From the NCBI GenBank assembly GCA_047639575.1, contig JBLIOB010000124.1, positions 1 to 11,281 on the forward strand: 11,281 nucleotides of DNA, given 5' to 3'. The notes below the pieces were generated by a model. It was not told the DNA's origin. It worked only from the letters and a program-made list of their open reading frames with translations, and made no database searches. Positions 1 to 6,149 of the stretch are shown here, piece by piece. A program made the position numbers and the translations under genes. The stretch's first letter is position 1, and the number at the start of each line of letters is the position of its first letter. Origin of the DNA: JBLIOB01 sp047639575. Lineage in GTDB: Bacteria > Bacteroidota > Bacteroidia > Flavobacteriales_D > Parvicellaceae.

Positions 1-816
1 GAAGGCGAAGGAACAATACAAGAAATCTGTGATGCTATGTATGAGAAGCACCTTCCATATATTCATGAAGCAGGAAAAAAAGGAGTTCAAATACTATGTC
101 TCCAAGAGATTTTCAACACGCCTTATTTCTGTCCTGGGCAGGATAAGAAATGGTACGATTCTGCAGAACCAGTTCCAGGGCCAACGACCGAAAAACTACA
201 AGTAATTGCAAAGCAATACGACATGGTTATCGTAGCGTCTCTTTATGAAAAAGAGTCTCCAGGGGTTCTTTACAATACGGCTGCAGTTATTGATGCTGAC
301 GGAACTTATTTGGGAAAATATAGAAAGAACCACATCCCTCACACAACTGGTTTCTGGGAGAAGTTTTTCTTTAAACCAGGTAATTTAGGTTATCCTGTTT
401 TCCAGACTAAATATGCCAAAGTCGGAGTTTATATCTGCTACGACAGACACTTCCCAGACGGTGCTAGATGTCTTGGACTAAATGGAGCGGAAATCGTTTA
501 CAACCCGTCTGCAACCGTTGCAGGGTTAAGTGAATATTTATGGAAGCTAGAACAACCAGCACATGCCGCAGCTAACGGATACTTTATGGGTTGCATCAAT
601 CGTGTAGGAGAAGAAAAGCCTTGGAACTTAGGTAAGTTTTACGGACAGTCCTACTTCGTTGATCCCAGAGGTCAAATCTTTGCTGAAGCGTCAAGAGATA
701 ATGATGAATTGCTTATTTCAGAATTCGATTTAGACTTGATTGAAGAAGTTCGTTCCACTTGGCAATTTTATAGAGATAGAAGACCAGAAACTTACGATCG
801 ATTGACGGATCTGTAA
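1..816 (+). CDS. Beta-ureidopropionase / N-carbamoyl amidohydrolase, nitrilase superfamily (5' partial)
   Basis: A carbon-nitrogen hydrolase that would cleave N-carbamoyl-beta-alanine (or N-carbamoyl-3-aminoisobutyrate) to the beta-amino acid, CO2 and ammonia, the last step of reductive pyrimidine degradation. The frame is open from base 1, so the true start lies upstream; the first ATG in view (base 37) is internal. 271 residues are visible, and family members run near 290-300, so roughly 20-30 are missing. The nitrilase triad is intact: Glu in CLQEIF (codon 106-108), Lys in KYRKNHIPH (codon 325-327) and Cys in YICYDRHFPDGAR (codon 436-438). The segments after the Cys (NPSATVAG, then QPAHAAANGYFMGCINRVG) are typical of beta-ureidopropionase and N-carbamoylputrescine amidase. 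Those two enzymes are hard to separate by sequence. The preTA genes directly downstream favour the pyrimidine role. Cytoplasmic, with no signal peptide visible. Confidence 0.88.
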   Translation, partial: EGEGTIQEICDAMYEKHLPYIHEAGKKGVQILCLQEIFNTPYFCPGQDKKWYDSAEPVPGPTTEKLQVIAKQYDMVIVASLYEKESPGVLYNTAAVIDADGTYLGKYRKNHIPHTTGFWEKFFFKPGNLGYPVFQTKYAKVGVYICYDRHFPDGARCLGLNGAEIVYNPSATVAGLSEYLWKLEQPAHAAANGYFMGCINRVGEEKPWNLGKFYGQSYFVDPRGQIFAEASRDNDELLISEFDLDLIEEVRSTWQFYRDRRPETYDRLTDL

Positions 817-820
817 AATA

Positions 821-953
821 GAACGCGGATGACGCGGATCCAAACTGATTTTATAAGATCTGACTTTCCAACTAACAAATTGAATTACCCATAATAAGAA
901 CCTAGATGAATACAACATCGAACAATTATAAGAAATCAGCGTCATCTGCGTTC
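821..953. repeat. Imperfect inverted repeat filling the gap before preT
   Basis: The left arm at 821-835 (GAACGCGGATGACGC) pairs with the right arm at 939-953 (GCGTCATCTGCGTTC): 14 of 15 positions match and the fifteenth is a G-T pair. After a 10-base bulge on the left (836-845), pairing resumes as TGATTT (846-851) with AAATCA (933-938), and then less regularly. The left arm also contains a short internal direct repeat, GCGGAT-GAC-GCGGAT. The element begins 4 bases after the stop codon upstream and ends 15 bases before the preT ATG. The arrangement resembles a dispersed palindromic intergenic element. A structured RNA spacer within the transcript is also possible. No transposase or coding capacity is seen. 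Confidence 0.75.
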
Positions 954-968
954 AATTAAAAAACTACT

Positions 969-2261
969 ATGGCTGAATATAAAAGACCAAAAAACGAGGA
1001 GGACTTCAAGAAGAATTTTAAGCAGAAGAAGCCCTTAATGAATGATACGGAAGCTTACTATGCAGGATCGAAATGCCTTTTTTGCTACGATGCCCCTTGC
1101 ATGAATGCTTGTCCAACTGGAATTGACATTCCTTTATTCATAAAGCAAATTCATACTGGAAATGTTGAAGGCGCTGCCAAGACTATTTATAAATCAAATT
1201 GGATTGGAAATGCCTGTGGAACTGTTTGTCCTACCGGTGAACTTTGCGAAGGATCATGTGTATATACCGAACAAGATGTTCTTGCAGTTGAGATAGGCAG
1301 ACTTCAAAATTATGCTACCAAGAAAGTCATTGATTCAGGAAAAGTTCTTTTCAAACCCGGCCCGGATAATGGAAAAAAGGTAGCGATTGTTGGTGCTGGT
1401 CCTGCTGGAATTGCTTGCGCATGTGAGTTGAGAACTCTAGGTTATCAAGTTGATATTTTTGAGGCTAAATCCAAACCTTCTGGTCTTACTGTATATGGAG
1501 TTGCTCCTTATAAAATCACCAACGAAGAAGTTTTAGACGAAGTTGCCTATTTACAAAAGCAGCTTCAATTTAATATCCATTACGATTTACCAATTGATTC
1601 TTCTGAAGATATTTCAGATCTTGAATCTAAATACGATGCTATCTTTTTAGGTGTCGGATTAGGTAAAACAGCAAATCGAAATATTCCTGGAGAAGATAAA
1701 GAAGGAGTCATAGGAGCTGTAGAGTTTATAGAAGATTTAAGAATGAATCATTCGAACACAAAAGTAGGTGACAAAGTGGTAGTCTTGGGTGGCGGTAACA
1801 CAGCAATGGACGCTGCTTCTGAATCCGCCAGAATGGGAGCTTCTAAAGTAATACTCGCCTATAGAAGTTCTAAAGAAAAAATGGGGGCTTATGGATTTGA
1901 ATATGACCTCGCTTTAAATGCCGGTGTAGAAGGGATGTTCCATGCTTCTCCAATTGAGATAATGGGTAACGGATCAGTTACCGGAATCAAATTAACGAAC
2001 GAAGAAGGAAACGAAATCGTTGTTGAATGCGACATGGTAATTAAAGCAACTGGCCAAGCCAAACAAGGAAACTTCTATTCATTAATTGATGGCTTAAACA
2101 TCGATTCAAGTACTAAAATTGAGGTGAACCGCGACACCAATCAAACTAGCAATCCTAAATATTTTGCTGGAGGAGATGCCATAAACGGAGGCGCAGAAGT
2201 AGTGAATGCAGCCTATGACGGAAAACTAGCTGCCAACGGAATCCATAATTATTTAACCTAG
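969..2261 (+). CDS. preT: NAD(P)-dependent dihydropyrimidine dehydrogenase subunit PreT
   Basis: The FAD and Fe-S subunit that takes electrons from NAD(P)H and passes them to PreA for reduction of uracil or thymine to the 5,6-dihydro form. The 430 residues show the expected order. Two N-terminal [4Fe-4S] cysteine sets come first: C36, C39, C44, C48 and C83, C87, C93, C97. The FAD-binding GAGPAG is at 142-147, the NAD(P)H-binding GGGNTAMD at 274-281, and the C-terminal flavin motif YFAGGDAINGG near 398-408. The segment IGRLQNYA (109-116) aligns from memory with the region of mammalian dihydropyrimidine dehydrogenase that supplies an unusual Gln ligand to one cluster. Length is slightly above E. 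coli PreT (about 412). A glutamate synthase small-subunit-like protein shares this fold, but preA 97 bp downstream decides the call. The ATG has no Shine-Dalgarno sequence and lies just after an inverted repeat. Confidence 0.94.
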   Translation: MAEYKRPKNEEDFKKNFKQKKPLMNDTEAYYAGSKCLFCYDAPCMNACPTGIDIPLFIKQIHTGNVEGAAKTIYKSNWIGNACGTVCPTGELCEGSCVYTEQDVLAVEIGRLQNYATKKVIDSGKVLFKPGPDNGKKVAIVGAGPAGIACACELRTLGYQVDIFEAKSKPSGLTVYGVAPYKITNEEVLDEVAYLQKQLQFNIHYDLPIDSSEDISDLESKYDAIFLGVGLGKTANRNIPGEDKEGVIGAVEFIEDLRMNHSNTKVGDKVVVLGGGNTAMDAASESARMGASKVILAYRSSKEKMGAYGFEYDLALNAGVEGMFHASPIEIMGNGSVTGIKLTNEEGNEIVVECDMVIKATGQAKQGNFYSLIDGLNIDSSTKIEVNRDTNQTSNPKYFAGGDAINGGAEVVNAAYDGKLAANGIHNYLT

Positions 2262-2350
2262 ATAAAAGACATAAGATTTAAAAACTTAAGACCTTTAAGT
2301 TGAAAAAACTGGTCTTTTGTCTTTGCATCTTTGATCTTTTGTCCCTTTAT
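2262..2350. repeat. Imperfect inverted repeat filling the preT-preA gap
   Basis: The outer arms are ATAAAAGACATAAGAT (2262-2277) and ATCTTTTGTCCCTTTAT (2334-2350), which pair with a one-base bulge and two mismatches. An inner hairpin is formed by AAGACC (2288-2293) with GGTCTT (2311-2316), and inside that by AGTT (2298-2301) with AACT (2307-2310). The right half is a run of related short units (GTCTTTTGTCTTT, then ATCTTTGATCTTTTGTC), so it is internally repetitive. The element starts right after the preT stop and ends 8 bases before the preA ATG, leaving almost no other spacer. Its sequence differs from the repeats flanking preT and the deaminase gene, although the placement is the same. Confidence 0.65.
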
Positions 2351-2358
2351 AAAAAGAC

Positions 2359-3726
2359 ATGATAGATTTATCGATAGACTTTGCAGGAATTAAATCACCA
2401 AATCCTTTTTGGTTAGCTTCTGCACCACCAACAAACTCAGGTTATCAAATCATGAAAGCTTATGACGCTGGATGGGGTGGCGCTGTTTGGAAAACGCTCG
2501 GGATGCCAACCATTAATGTGTCAAGTAGATATGGTTCTACTAATTACAGGAACACAAGAATGGCAGGATTCAGCAATATTGAATTGATTAGTGACAGGCC
2601 TCTTGAAGACAATTTGAGAGAAATGCGTGAAGTGACGAAACGCTTTCCCGACCATGCTACAATTGCTTCCCTAATGGTAGATACTCAGGCAGAATGGAAT
2701 GATATTATTAAGCAAGTTGAAGATGCCGGAGCAAAAGGCATTGAACTAAATTTTGGTTGTCCACATGGCATGTGTGAAAGAGGAATGGGTTCAGCGGTCG
2801 GTCAAGATCCGGTTGCACTTAAAGCTATTGTAGAATGGGTAATGGATGCTGCAAACATTCCAGTAATTACTAAACTTTCTCCAAATATTAGCCATATAGT
2901 CGATCCAGGATTGGCAGCTGTAGAAGCAAATACGGACGCAATATCGTTGATCAATACAGTAAAAAGTATTGTAGGAATTGATCTAGATACTTATGCTCCG
3001 TATCCTGTGGTAGATGGCAAAGGAAGTAATGGAGGTTATTGCGGTCCAGCTGTTAAGCCCATAGCGCTTCATATGCTAAAGGATTTAAAACAACACGAAT
3101 TAATTAAGCACATTCCAATCAGCGGAATTGGTGGAATTGAGACATGGAGAGATGTTGTAGAGTTCATTTTATTAGGCGCAACATCGGTTCAAGTTTGTAC
3201 GGCCGTTATGCACTATGGATTTGGTGTAGTTAGAGAAATGGAAGCTGGCCTTATTCAGTTTATGGAAGACAAGGGATACAATACGATTTACGACTTTGCT
3301 GGTAAAGCGCTTCCTAATGTTCTTCCTTGGAAAGACCTTAACCTGAAGTATGACGTTAAGGCCAAAATCAACGAAGACAAATGTGTTGGTTGTGACTTAT
3401 GCTACATAGCATGTGATGATGGCGCTCATCAGGCAATTGCATTGCCAGAAGATGGCACGAGTAGAATCCCAACTATAATTGAAGCAAATTGCGTTGGTTG
3501 TAACTTATGTTCTCTTGTTTGTCCGGTTGAAGGTTGTATTACTATGGAAAGAAAAGATGATGGAACCCAACATGAAACTTGGGATGAGTTAACGCTTACC
3601 AATCAAATTCCAGATACATGGAATGATGATCGATCAGGAGGGAAAGGACATTATGTTCCAGAACCATCAAAAGCATTCGATACAGTTCGAAAAGACAAGT
3701 CTGGCGAGAGAGCAAATAAAAATTAG
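2359..3726 (+). CDS. preA: NAD-dependent dihydropyrimidine dehydrogenase subunit PreA
   Basis: The catalytic FMN subunit that reduces uracil and thymine to dihydrouracil and dihydrothymine; it is cytoplasmic and pairs with PreT. Residues 1 to about 320 form the dihydroorotate dehydrogenase-like barrel. The loop NFGCPHGMCERGMG (131-144) carries the active-site Cys (C134), equivalent to the Cys of NLSCPHG in mammalian enzymes. The segment ISGIGGIETWRD (254-265) is the usual FMN phosphate-binding region. Two C-terminal [4Fe-4S] ferredoxin motifs follow: C342, C345, C348, C352 and C378, C381, C384, C388. The first set ends in Cys-Asp-Asp rather than the common Cys-Pro, and an extra Cys (C393) lies after the second. 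The 455 residues exceed E. coli PreA (about 411) mainly through a polar C-terminal tail of about 55 residues without a recognised motif. Most likely co-transcribed with preT. Confidence 0.95.
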   Translation: MIDLSIDFAGIKSPNPFWLASAPPTNSGYQIMKAYDAGWGGAVWKTLGMPTINVSSRYGSTNYRNTRMAGFSNIELISDRPLEDNLREMREVTKRFPDHATIASLMVDTQAEWNDIIKQVEDAGAKGIELNFGCPHGMCERGMGSAVGQDPVALKAIVEWVMDAANIPVITKLSPNISHIVDPGLAAVEANTDAISLINTVKSIVGIDLDTYAPYPVVDGKGSNGGYCGPAVKPIALHMLKDLKQHELIKHIPISGIGGIETWRDVVEFILLGATSVQVCTAVMHYGFGVVREMEAGLIQFMEDKGYNTIYDFAGKALPNVLPWKDLNLKYDVKAKINEDKCVGCDLCYIACDDGAHQAIALPEDGTSRIPTIIEANCVGCNLCSLVCPVEGCITMERKDDGTQHETWDELTLTNQIPDTWNDDRSGGKGHYVPEPSKAFDTVRKDKSGERANKN

Positions 3727-3735
3727 AACATTGAA

Positions 3736-3821
3736 AACACAGATTATTAAGATTAAATATGATTTAATTCATTGTAGATTTTATCAGCGATAATCATCTT
3801 TGATCCGCGTCATTTACGTTC
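3736..3821. repeat. Degenerate inverted repeat filling the preA-cytosine deaminase gap
   Basis: The inner arms GATTAAATATGATT (3751-3764) and AATCATCTTTGATC (3792-3805) pair at 11 of 14 positions. The outer arms at 3736-3750 and 3806-3820 pair only weakly, so the whole is a worn dyad of about 86 bp. Its right end, GATCCGCGTCATTTACGTTC (3802-3821), matches the complement of the left arm of the repeat before preT (821-840) at 17 of 20 positions, so both belong to one family. It ends 12 bases before the next ATG. Confidence 0.6.
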
Positions 3822-3833
3822 AAAAAATACTTT

Positions 3834-4265
3834 ATGGATGAATTCATGAGAATAGCAATAAACGAAGCTAAAGCTGGTCTTGCCGAAGGAGGAATTCCAA
3901 TTGGTTCTGCTTTGGTTAAAGACGGTAAGTTGGTTGCTAAGGGGAGAAATAAACGAGTTCAAGAACAGAATCCAATTCTTCATGGAGAGATGGATTGCCT
4001 GAACAACGCTGGTCGAATTGGGAGCTTCAAAAATACAGTGATCTACTCTACTCTAATGCCCTGTTATATGTGTGCGGGTACAATCGTCCAATTTAAAATT
4101 CCTAAAGTAATAGTAGCAGAATCAAAGACCTTCTCTGGAGCGAGAGAATTTATGGAGTCTCACGGAGTTGAAGTAATCGATTTACAAGATGCGGAATGCA
4201 TTGAAATGATGACCACTTTTATTGAGAACAACCACGATTTATGGAATGAGGATATTGGAGAGTAA
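3834..4265 (+). CDS. Yeast-type cytosine deaminase (CDA-fold nucleobase deaminase)
   Basis: A zinc-dependent deaminase expected to convert cytosine to uracil, feeding the dihydropyrimidine dehydrogenase encoded just upstream. The 143 residues carry the zinc and catalytic motifs HGEMD (H50, proton-shuttling E52) and PCYMC (C77, C80). Similarity to yeast Fcy1 extends over the whole chain as recalled: EGGIPIG near 18-24, GRNKR with N39, LHGE, the PCxMC motif, and a C-terminus ending WNEDIGE against WFEDIGE in yeast. That C-terminal aromatic/acidic lid (W137, D140) separates it from tRNA adenosine deaminase TadA and from guanine deaminase. It is unrelated to the amidohydrolase-type CodA of E. coli. 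Isocytosine or another small base as substrate cannot be excluded. The ATG lacks a Shine-Dalgarno sequence. 105 bp without a clear signal separate it from the next gene. Confidence 0.85.
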   Translation: MDEFMRIAINEAKAGLAEGGIPIGSALVKDGKLVAKGRNKRVQEQNPILHGEMDCLNNAGRIGSFKNTVIYSTLMPCYMCAGTIVQFKIPKVIVAESKTFSGAREFMESHGVEVIDLQDAECIEMMTTFIENNHDLWNEDIGE

Positions 4266-4370
4266 TTCCAAGAGTGGCCATGAACCAAGATTTACGTTGT
4301 TAATTTCTCCTAAATAGAGAACATTCGATATTGATAAGCGTTACTTTAGTAGTAATCAATTCTAACGCGT

Positions 4371-5705
4371 ATGAAGGAACAGGATAAAATTCCAACTTCG
4401 AAAGTAAAAAGAGCTGCTAAAATCGTTTCTGCCGGAGCTAAAGTCAGTGGGAATTACATGAAGTATTACGCTAAAAGAGCAATTGGCAGCGAAAATGCTA
4501 AAGAGGAATTAGATGAAGAAAATGCAGAAGACATTTATCAATCCTTAAGTGAATTAAAAGGAAGTGCGTTGAAAATGGCTCAAATAATGAGCATGGACAA
4601 AGGTATGATGCCAACTGCATTTTCTAAGAAATTTTCACAAGCGCAATATAGCGCGCCACCTCTTTCTTATCCATTAGTCGTTAAAACGTTTCGACAACAA
4701 TTCGGGAAAACACCTTCTGAAGTTTTCGACACATTTTCTAAACATGCTATAAACGCAGCCTCTATAGGTCAAGTACATAAAGCCACTTTAGACGGACATG
4801 AATATGCGGTTAAAGTTCAATATCCAGGTGTTGCGGATGCGGTAAAATCTGACCTGAAAATGGTCAAGCCCATCGCCATGCGCATGATGGGAGTTAAAGA
4901 GAAAGACGTTACCCAATTTATTGAAGAAGTAGAATCAAAACTATTAGAAGAAACGGATTACCATCTCGAATTAAAGCAATCGATGGAAATTGGAGAAGCT
5001 TGTAAAGATTTAGAGGGCTTGTTTTTTCCTAAATACTATCCAAGTTTATCTGGCGATCGAATTTTAACTATGGATTGGTTGGAGGGTATGCACCTAAAGG
5101 AATTTTTAGAAACCAAGCCAAGCCAAGAAATAATGAACAAAGCAGCGCAAGGCATTTGGGATTTTTATGATTATCAACTCAACGAATTGCAAGCCATACA
5201 TGCAGACCCACATCCAGGAAATTTCATGTTCAGACCAGATGGAAGTGTAGGAGTAATTGATTTTGGATGTATTAAAAGAATTCCAGAAGAGTTTTATAGC
5301 AAGTATTTTCAGCTCATGGACAATCGATTATTGAATGGACATGATGAAGAACTAATGGTTCTATTTGAACAATTAGAATTTATAACCGAGAAAGACACGG
5401 AAGAACAGCGAAAAATGTTTTTTGAAGTATTTAAAAAACTCATGAGTTTACTCACGATGCCATTCAGAGCAAAGGAATTTTACTTCGGGGGAAATGAATA
5501 TTACGATCAAGTTCATGAGTACGGAAATGAAATCTCTCAGCGAAAAGACTTAAAGAAAGCTGGCAACGCCAGAGGGTCTAGACACTTAGTTTATATCAAT
5601 AGAACATATATGGGGTTGTATGCTATTCTAAATGAGCTCAATGCTACGATTGATACTACCGTATCCTTTGATTTTGAAGAGCAAGCAAAAAGATTTTCTA
5701 CCTAA
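4371..5705 (+). CDS. ABC1/UbiB (AarF, COQ8) family atypical kinase
   Basis: A member of the ABC1/ADCK/UbiB family of protein-kinase-like ATPases, which in other organisms support isoprenoid quinone synthesis or lipid metabolism; the substrate here is unknown. Motifs in the 444 residues: KGSALKMAQ (63-71) at the place of the family KxGQ motif, the Ala-rich loop NAASIGQVH (128-136), the ATP-anchoring Lys in YAVKVQYPG (K148), EETDYHLE (193-200), the catalytic-loop equivalent HADPHPGNF (277-285) and the metal-binding DFG (297-299). The Gly of KxGQ is replaced by Ala (A70). No C-terminal transmembrane pair is visible, unlike proteobacterial UbiB, so it should be soluble or peripheral. The N-terminus (1-45) is basic and Ala/Lys-rich. 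It stands alone, 105 bp from the deaminase gene and 557 bp from the next large gene. The ATG is preceded by no Shine-Dalgarno sequence. Confidence 0.9.
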   Translation: MKEQDKIPTSKVKRAAKIVSAGAKVSGNYMKYYAKRAIGSENAKEELDEENAEDIYQSLSELKGSALKMAQIMSMDKGMMPTAFSKKFSQAQYSAPPLSYPLVVKTFRQQFGKTPSEVFDTFSKHAINAASIGQVHKATLDGHEYAVKVQYPGVADAVKSDLKMVKPIAMRMMGVKEKDVTQFIEEVESKLLEETDYHLELKQSMEIGEACKDLEGLFFPKYYPSLSGDRILTMDWLEGMHLKEFLETKPSQEIMNKAAQGIWDFYDYQLNELQAIHADPHPGNFMFRPDGSVGVIDFGCIKRIPEEFYSKYFQLMDNRLLNGHDEELMVLFEQLEFITEKDTEEQRKMFFEVFKKLMSLLTMPFRAKEFYFGGNEYYDQVHEYGNEISQRKDLKKAGNARGSRHLVYINRTYMGLYAILNELNATIDTTVSFDFEEQAKRFST

Positions 5706-5714
5706 TTGCTCTTC
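5676..5714 (+). terminator. Stem-loop spanning the stop codon of the UbiB-family gene
   Basis: GAAGAGCAA (5676-5684) and TTGCTCTTC (5706-5714) form a perfect 9-bp inverted repeat around a 21-base loop that holds the last codons and the TAA (5703-5705). A G-T and an A-T pair can extend it outward. No U-tract follows, so it is not a classic intrinsic terminator. It could protect the mRNA 3' end or act as a weak terminator. Confidence 0.35.
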
Positions 5715-5842
5715 GATTCTTCAGTTAACCGATGAATGTGGATAATTATTAGCCTAAATCCAATATTTACCCGATTAAACTATTATTTTTACCGATGTAA
5801 CATTAATTAACATCGACCAAGTAGATTTATTTGACGATTTTA
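5715..5842. other. Non-coding stretch after the UbiB-family gene
   Basis: An AT-rich stretch without a convincing ORF. The only structure seen is a weak hairpin, CGATGT (5793-5798) with ACATCG (5810-5815), with an 11-base loop. No terminator-like U-tract, tRNA or repeat copy was recognised. Confidence 0.4.
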
Positions 5843-5873
5843 TTTGGTGGATTTAAAAATAGATTTAAATTTG
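5843..5873 (+). promoter_or_regulatory. Bacteroidota-type promoter (-33 TTTG, -7 TAAATTTG)
   Basis: TTTG at 5843-5846 and TAAATTTG at 5866-5873 are separated by exactly 19 bases. This matches the TTTG-N19-21-TAnnTTTG consensus of the primary sigma factor of Bacteroidota. The transcript would start near 5878-5882, giving a leader of about 35 bases to the small ORF at 5916. The GC palindrome GCGGCCGC (5873-5880) sits at the predicted start site. Confidence 0.65.
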
Positions 5874-5915
5874 CGGCCGCTTTTTGCAACAAAACCCTAA
5901 TAAACTACGTTAATA

Positions 5916-6080
5916 ATGCTTAAGGATTTGCCACAAACAATACAAGATGAAGTACTTGACATGCTAGAGAGTGATACAGGAACAACTTTTATGAAAGCTT
6001 CCAAAATCAAACAAGCACGAACGGTTATAAAACTTCGTCAGAAATACAGTTTCAAGCGGAATAGACTTGGAATGAACTAA
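5916..6080 (+). CDS. Small basic protein of unknown function (54 aa)
   Basis: A 54-residue ORF starting MLKDLPQTIQDEVLDMLES and ending KRNRLGMN. An in-frame stop at 5901-5903 leaves 5916 as the first ATG; a shorter start at the internal Met 16 is possible. The N-terminal third is acidic and likely helical. From about residue 27 the chain is strongly basic (many Lys and Arg, almost no acidic residues), suggesting nucleic acid or ribosome contact, though nothing more specific can be said. No cysteines, signal peptide or known motif were recognised. Support for a real gene comes from the context: a good promoter about 40 bases upstream and two hairpins, one a strong terminator, beginning 15 bases after the stop. 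The same transcript of about 300 nt could instead be a non-coding RNA. Confidence 0.5.
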   Translation: MLKDLPQTIQDEVLDMLESDTGTTFMKASKIKQARTVIKLRQKYSFKRNRLGMN

Positions 6081-6094
6081 AATATTTAAGATCG

Positions 6095-6131
6095 TAAGCA
6101 CACTTTACATCCTTGCTTTTAAAGGTGCTTA
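6095..6131 (+). terminator. Stem-loop after the small ORF
   Basis: TAAGCAC (6095-6101) pairs with GTGCTTA (6125-6131). After one bulged A (6102) the stem continues as CTTT (6103-6106) with AAAG (6121-6124), giving 11 bp and a 14-base loop. The bases after it (TTTGTTTAC) are T-rich but interrupted. It may be a weak terminator or 3'-end stabiliser ahead of the stronger hairpin at 6150. Confidence 0.5.
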
Positions 6132-6149
6132 TTTGTTTACTTGATGCAC

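Noticed and set aside
730..945. Minus-strand ORF of 71 codons over the end of the ureidopropionase gene and the following gap.
   Set aside because: It overlaps a certain gene and runs through the inverted-repeat region. The translation has no recognisable features.
821..3821. The three intergenic repeats as a CRISPR-like array or insertion sequence remnants.
   Set aside because: They are dyads separated by complete genes, not regular direct repeats with spacers, and no transposase fragment or target duplication is visible.
4242..4270. TGGAAT (4242-4247) and ATTCCA (4265-4270) flanking the end of the cytosine deaminase gene as a terminator.
   Set aside because: Only 6 bp with a 17-base loop and no U-tract; too weak to call.
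4342..4349. TACTTTAG as a -7 element for the UbiB-family gene.
   Set aside because: One mismatch to TAnnTTTG at a conserved position and no TTTG at the proper distance upstream.
5803..5880. TTAATTAA (5803-5810), ATTTAAAT (5863-5870) and GCGGCCGC (5873-5880), three rare-cutter sites close together, suggesting a cloning polylinker or assembly join.
   Set aside because: Two of the sites are expected in AT-rich DNA, and the last two overlap or abut a correctly spaced Bacteroidota promoter. The flanking sequence keeps the same composition, with no vector-like stretch.
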